A stretch of DNA of 64,000 nucleotides from Treponema medium. GTDB taxonomy: Bacteria; Spirochaetota; Spirochaetia; Treponematales; Treponemataceae. Location: assembly GCF_017161265.1 (NCBI RefSeq), contig NZ_CP031393.1, forward strand, positions 1,116,001 through 1,180,000, written 5' to 3'. The stretch's first letter is position 1; every line of letters begins with the position of its first letter. Positions 62,101 to 64,000 of the stretch are shown piece by piece. The notes under the pieces are model-generated. The model worked only from the letters and a program-made list of their open reading frames with translations, was not told the DNA's origin and did not search any database. The position numbers and the translations under genes were made by a program.

Positions 62101-62731
62101 ATAATAGAAAGAGCGATGAGGCCATATCATGATACGATGCGGCTTCAAAATCTTTATCATCAGGCATAGCTTCATCAGCATGTTCAAAAGCAGTAAGCGC
62201 ATTGGTCAGCTGATTTTTCTGGGCGGCACTTTTCCCTTGCACAATATAGTCGCGTACTTTATTGCGTTCTTCCTCAAGTTTTTGATTTCCGGTTACCCGT
62301 GCCGTTTCCTGCTCCTGTGTTCCGCTGTTAACTGCAAGCGCATCATAGCCGAATACTCCCGGATAGGAATCCCCTGTTCCATCTACTTGACTATTCAATA
62401 AACTTTGCTGATTTTGTATATTACTTCCGTCTTGAGCGCCATACTTTTGGGCAAGACTTTCATTTGCAGCTTGTGCAGCCAAAAGCCGTTCCTGTTGCTC
62501 TTGCGTAAGTTCATTGTTATCATTTTCGGATGCGAAGAAACCGTTATTTCCTAAAATATCGGAAGATTGCCCTGCTGCGGTTCCTATAGCGTCGCCGTTC
62601 AGTTCGTTTTTTGAAATCGGTACATTATTTGTTCCTTTTCCACCGAAAATAAGAGAGTACCCGCCCCAAATTAAAAGACATAGTATAATACCTGCTGCCG
62701 TTCCGATTAAATATTTGTGTAAATCATTCAA
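59150..62731 (-). CDS. Large membrane-anchored TPR protein with Ala/Gln/Lys/Glu repeats
   Basis: From a TTG start at 62731 the protein has 1193 residues. I prefer this start because GGAGG lies 9 bases before it and it overlaps the upstream stop tightly. The in-frame ATGs at 62791 and 62764 lie inside the previous gene. One membrane helix (about 8-31) anchors it. Then come several copies of a domain of about 100 residues ('GKSAAQKNQLTNALTAFEHADEAMPDDKDF', and so on) separated by helical Ala/Gln/Lys/Glu-rich spacers, including a 34-residue repeat in more than four copies. The last 400 residues are at least nine regular TPR units. It probably scaffolds an envelope complex. Confidence 0.85.
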   Translation of the reverse strand: MNDLHKYLIGTAAGIILCLLIWGGYSLIFGGKGTNNVPISKNELNGDAIGTAAGQSSDILGNNGFFASENDNNELTQEQQERLLAAQAANESLAQKYGAQDGSNIQNQQSLLNSQVDGTGDSYPGVFGYDALAVNSGTQEQETARVTGNQKLEEERNKVRDYIVQGKSAAQKNQLTNALTAFEHADEAMPDDKDFEAASYHDMASSLFLLSKTAPDTQTAQKARDEAERYIKKSLAARNNTDARELYSNIIAEYQKAAEAKRQQALLAQQQAAERARKEDQAEQQRRQVVELIGQGKNAVNKRQVGGAISAFDRAAASMPDNKQFASDSYMEMADAMLNLAQRLSNPNDVQTSLNKAENYIKAALAAQNSSGARNLYAKILDARKEQERLAQAKAEAQRKQQEQAAQAAAQKKAEEQRKEQERLAQAKAEAQRKQREQAAQAAAQKKAEEQRKEQERLAQAKAEAQRKQQEQAVQAAAQKKAEEQRKEQERLAQAKAEAQRKQQEQAAQAAAQKKAEEQRKEQERLAQAKAEAQRKQQEQPKTAAHKQVENLIAQGTAAAQRKQLSNAMLALDRASRFMPKDNDFAEESYRKMADAMFNLAENSTDKQTKASALKKANEYIKKGLAAKNTSESQALAAKITNAQSALQAQASPSSKPQTAQQTNTAASRQTQPAAPQKNTAANKANQTNTVNNANTQAAAQARAAAEAAAAKKAQAELVAKKHEVDALVQQGKKAAATGNFAAAQSAFKKAVAQMPSGDPTFAAEQYREMAEAMQSLSKTDPAHKDQALKEAADYIKKSIASKNDEAKAHYVYAQIADAQNNTALAIQELEAARRFDPQNAQYNYELGRKYFAQKKYPQARTAFEQAVKSNPQFEAAFFNLGMTHKIMNANDAALTAFSKAAALKPDYVRAWIEIARMQDKKRNYGEAINNYRKALALEPSNTSALKEMAQVYSKQKDAKQAERYFKEALALGDTDPVTYYNLASVQLELGKAAEALQNAQKALAVNDKDARFLYTYGLALEKNNRLREAEDYYTRAVTADGNYSKPRINLGRIQLEAGRLDNAEQHLLAAYRAEPSNFEVNMNLGKLYGLKNQYGKAIDYYANAIKMMPKDIDARQNLAAVYLSAGLKENARDTYQAIIKINPQAWDSYYELGKVYISLDNKAEAKAVFEQLLKQKPNYRNAAEVKKLLVNL
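61090..61590 (-). repeat. 102-bp tandem repeats in the TPR gene
   Basis: Units coding for KEQERLAQAKAEAQRKQQEQ and a further 14 residues (34 in all) are repeated four times plus a partial copy, with very high identity. The 34-residue period equals one TPR unit, but the sequence is low-complexity and helical. Long open frames on the opposite strand here are a side effect of composition. Confidence 0.9.
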
Positions 62732-63467
62732 GGTTATAGTCCTCCGAATAGTCAAGTGTTTCATCCGAACCGACGGAAAGGGAAGAAGCATTATCTACCG
62801 ATTGTAAATGAGCATTTATTTCATCTTGTAGCTTTTTATACCGATCTTCTGCAGCCTTCCGCTCCGCTTCTTCCGCTAGCTTTCGCGCTTCTTCTTGCAT
62901 TCGAATCATTTCTGCTTCACGCTGTTCTGATTCTAAAAGAGATACCATACGCTGAATCGCCTGTCTTTGGGAAGTAGCGGGGTCGAGATTTAAATAAAAT
63001 TTATAATCTTCCAATGCTTGCGGATATTGTTCCAATTTAATATAGGTATTCGCTCTATTCAATACTGCCGGCGGATAGGCGCGGCGTGCTGCCAATGCCG
63101 CAGTATAAGCCTCTTCTGCCTCTGTAAACCGGCTTTGTAAAAAATAGATATTTCCCAGATTATATGAGTAGAGATATGAACCTGCGGGATCTTTACTTTT
63201 GCCTGCCAATAGTTGCTGTTCCGCCTCCGTATATTTACCGAGGCTGATGTAGCATACCCCCAAATACAAGTTGATTTTAGAGTCGCTCTTCCCTTCTGTC
63301 ATTGCCTTATAGAAAAGCGGTACGGCCTTATCCGGCTGATTATTCAGTAGAAATTTTTTTCCTTGCGTTAAAGCATCTTCTGTAAAGCCTGATGTGACGG
63401 CTGTTAACAGATACATAATAATCGGAATTACTTGTCGAGCCGATACTATACGGCAAATACGCTTCAT
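62724..63467 (-). CDS. Exported TPR protein
   Basis: From the ATG at 63467 the protein has 247 residues. An N-terminal signal or anchor ('MKRICRIVSARQVIPIIMYLLTAVTSGF') is followed by about four TPR units (32-165) and a charged coiled coil rich in Glu, Ala and Arg (170-220) with an acidic end. AGAGG lies 8 bases before this ATG. An ATG at 63473 would be too close to it. It is the first gene of the operon that continues with the large TPR protein, and the coiled-coil styles of the two are alike. Confidence 0.82.
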   Translation of the reverse strand: MKRICRIVSARQVIPIIMYLLTAVTSGFTEDALTQGKKFLLNNQPDKAVPLFYKAMTEGKSDSKINLYLGVCYISLGKYTEAEQQLLAGKSKDPAGSYLYSYNLGNIYFLQSRFTEAEEAYTAALAARRAYPPAVLNRANTYIKLEQYPQALEDYKFYLNLDPATSQRQAIQRMVSLLESEQREAEMIRMQEEARKLAEEAERKAAEDRYKKLQDEINAHLQSVDNASSLSVGSDETLDYSEDYNLE

Positions 63468-63495
63468 TGACATTACCTCTCAAAAATTATACCAT
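63467..63495 (+). promoter_or_regulatory. Leaderless-type promoter of the 63502 gene, overlapping a divergent start
   Basis: -35 TTGACA (63467-63472), a 17-base spacer and -10 TACCAT (63490-63495) lie 6 bases before the ATG at 63502. The -35 box overlaps the start codon of the divergent TPR gene. That gene in turn has a -10 TATAAT on the minus strand at 63491-63486. Confidence 0.6.
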
Positions 63496-63501
63496 AAAAA
63501 T

Positions 63502-64000
63502 ATGTCTTTGTACCTTATTAGTTTTATTAGTGTCCTTGCTTTTTTCATTCTATTATTAGCTTTTTTACTGATACGTTCGATTATTTCACCGAAAAAAACA
63601 GCTATAATAGAAAAATATATCAATGCCGGCAAATATACAACAGCAATTAAACGGGCAAAAGCTATTATAGCAAAAAAACCGCGTGATACAAAAGCCCATT
63701 ATCTTCTTGGAAAAGCTTATCTGGCTGACGGTCGTGCCGAGCTTGCTTTAATGGAATTTAAAACCATCAGTAAGGCGACCTTTGAATCGACAGCCCAAGA
63801 AAAAGAATTCCGAAATTTACTTGCGCAGCTGTATGAACGCTTTCAACAACATACCGAAGCCCTTGCCGAATATGCGCTGCTGATAAAGCTCGATCCCCAA
63901 AATGCGGAATATTATTATGCAATCGGACAGCTTTTTGAACAACTCAATAAAACAGAACAAGCTATTTTTCATTACCGACAAGTGATTAGTCTCAATCCTA
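63502..64000 (+). CDS. Membrane-anchored TPR protein, 5' part
   Basis: The frame is open from the ATG at 63502 to the end of the window. An N-terminal helix ('LISFISVLAFFILLLAFLLIRSI') is followed by at least three TPR-like units ('AHYLLGKAYLADGRAELALMEF', 'AEYYYAIGQLFEQLNKTEQAIFHY'). There is no ribosome binding site, and a promoter lies directly before the start codon. It is divergent from the other TPR genes, with overlapping promoters, so the two units may be expressed together. Confidence 0.78.
   Translation, partial: MSLYLISFISVLAFFILLLAFLLIRSIISPKKTAIIEKYINAGKYTTAIKRAKAIIAKKPRDTKAHYLLGKAYLADGRAELALMEFKTISKATFESTAQEKEFRNLLAQLYERFQQHTEALAEYALLIKLDPQNAEYYYAIGQLFEQLNKTEQAIFHYRQVISLNP

Overview
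The window comes from a spirochaete, most likely an oral Treponema of the T. vincentii/T. medium type rather than T. denticola itself. Three things point there. The gene at 26231 closely matches the T. denticola cystalysin as I remember it. There is a fused LicC-LicA choline enzyme of the kind described in T. denticola, and a Trep_Strep-family ECF S-component. By eye the core genes have moderate G+C, while a few accessory stretches are clearly AT-rich. The species call is inference. I found no rRNA, tRNA or CRISPR array.

Layout. 1-2006: end of a CorC/TlyC-type CBS protein, a nested palindrome and galK. 2078-11053: a defence-like island with a rearranged Wadjet (Jet) anti-plasmid system. JetB is on the minus strand, and jetC-jetD-jetA run on the plus strand. 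Between them sit an MNT/HEPN toxin-antitoxin pair and a Fic protein. The HEPN gene carries an in-frame palindromic insertion of about 114 bp. 11084-15908: a BMP-type (nucleoside-like) ABC importer operon with an attenuator-like leader. 16135-22733: a lipoprotein, potABC, a lipoprotein, a phosphodiesterase and a PTS IIC-like membrane protein. 22742-26230: an unknown helical protein, a 425-bp array of nested hairpins, dnaA and a toxin-antitoxin remnant. 26231-31534: cystalysin, then a choline locus (LicCA, BCCT transporter, small outer-membrane-like protein). 31731-34635: an ECF transporter. 35437-43647: sugar transporter, MalQ, Hsp20 with a sigma-54 promoter, a PLP decarboxylase, flavodoxin and a DUF3793 protein. 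44149-54576: fRMsr and then a TolC/MacA/MacB-type efflux operon. This operon contains an AlbA_2 regulator and, between ATPase and permease, a small array of integron cassettes with three attC sites but no integrase. 54719-57060: an MCP gene flanked by inverted two-hairpin elements. 57254-64000: a lipoprotein, an unknown protein and three TPR proteins, the last running out of the window.

Two genome-wide habits show through. First, several sigma-70-like promoters put the -10 box only 6-9 bases before the start codon (dnaA, licCA, the MNT gene, the 22742 gene, DUF3793, the 63502 TPR gene and perhaps the MFS gene), which suggests common leaderless mRNAs. Second, at least four families of dispersed hairpin DNA decorate the intergenic spaces: a nested palindrome with AAACRCATCAG arms that sits just upstream of genes, a GGGCAYCTCTAAAAA hairpin, a two-hairpin element around the MCP gene, and the palindrome inserted in the HEPN gene.

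The strongest leads are the split Wadjet/MNT-HEPN/Fic island, the cassette array that breaks an efflux operon and has copied the start of the downstream permease, the nested palindrome family, and the in-frame palindromic insertion in the HEPN toxin.
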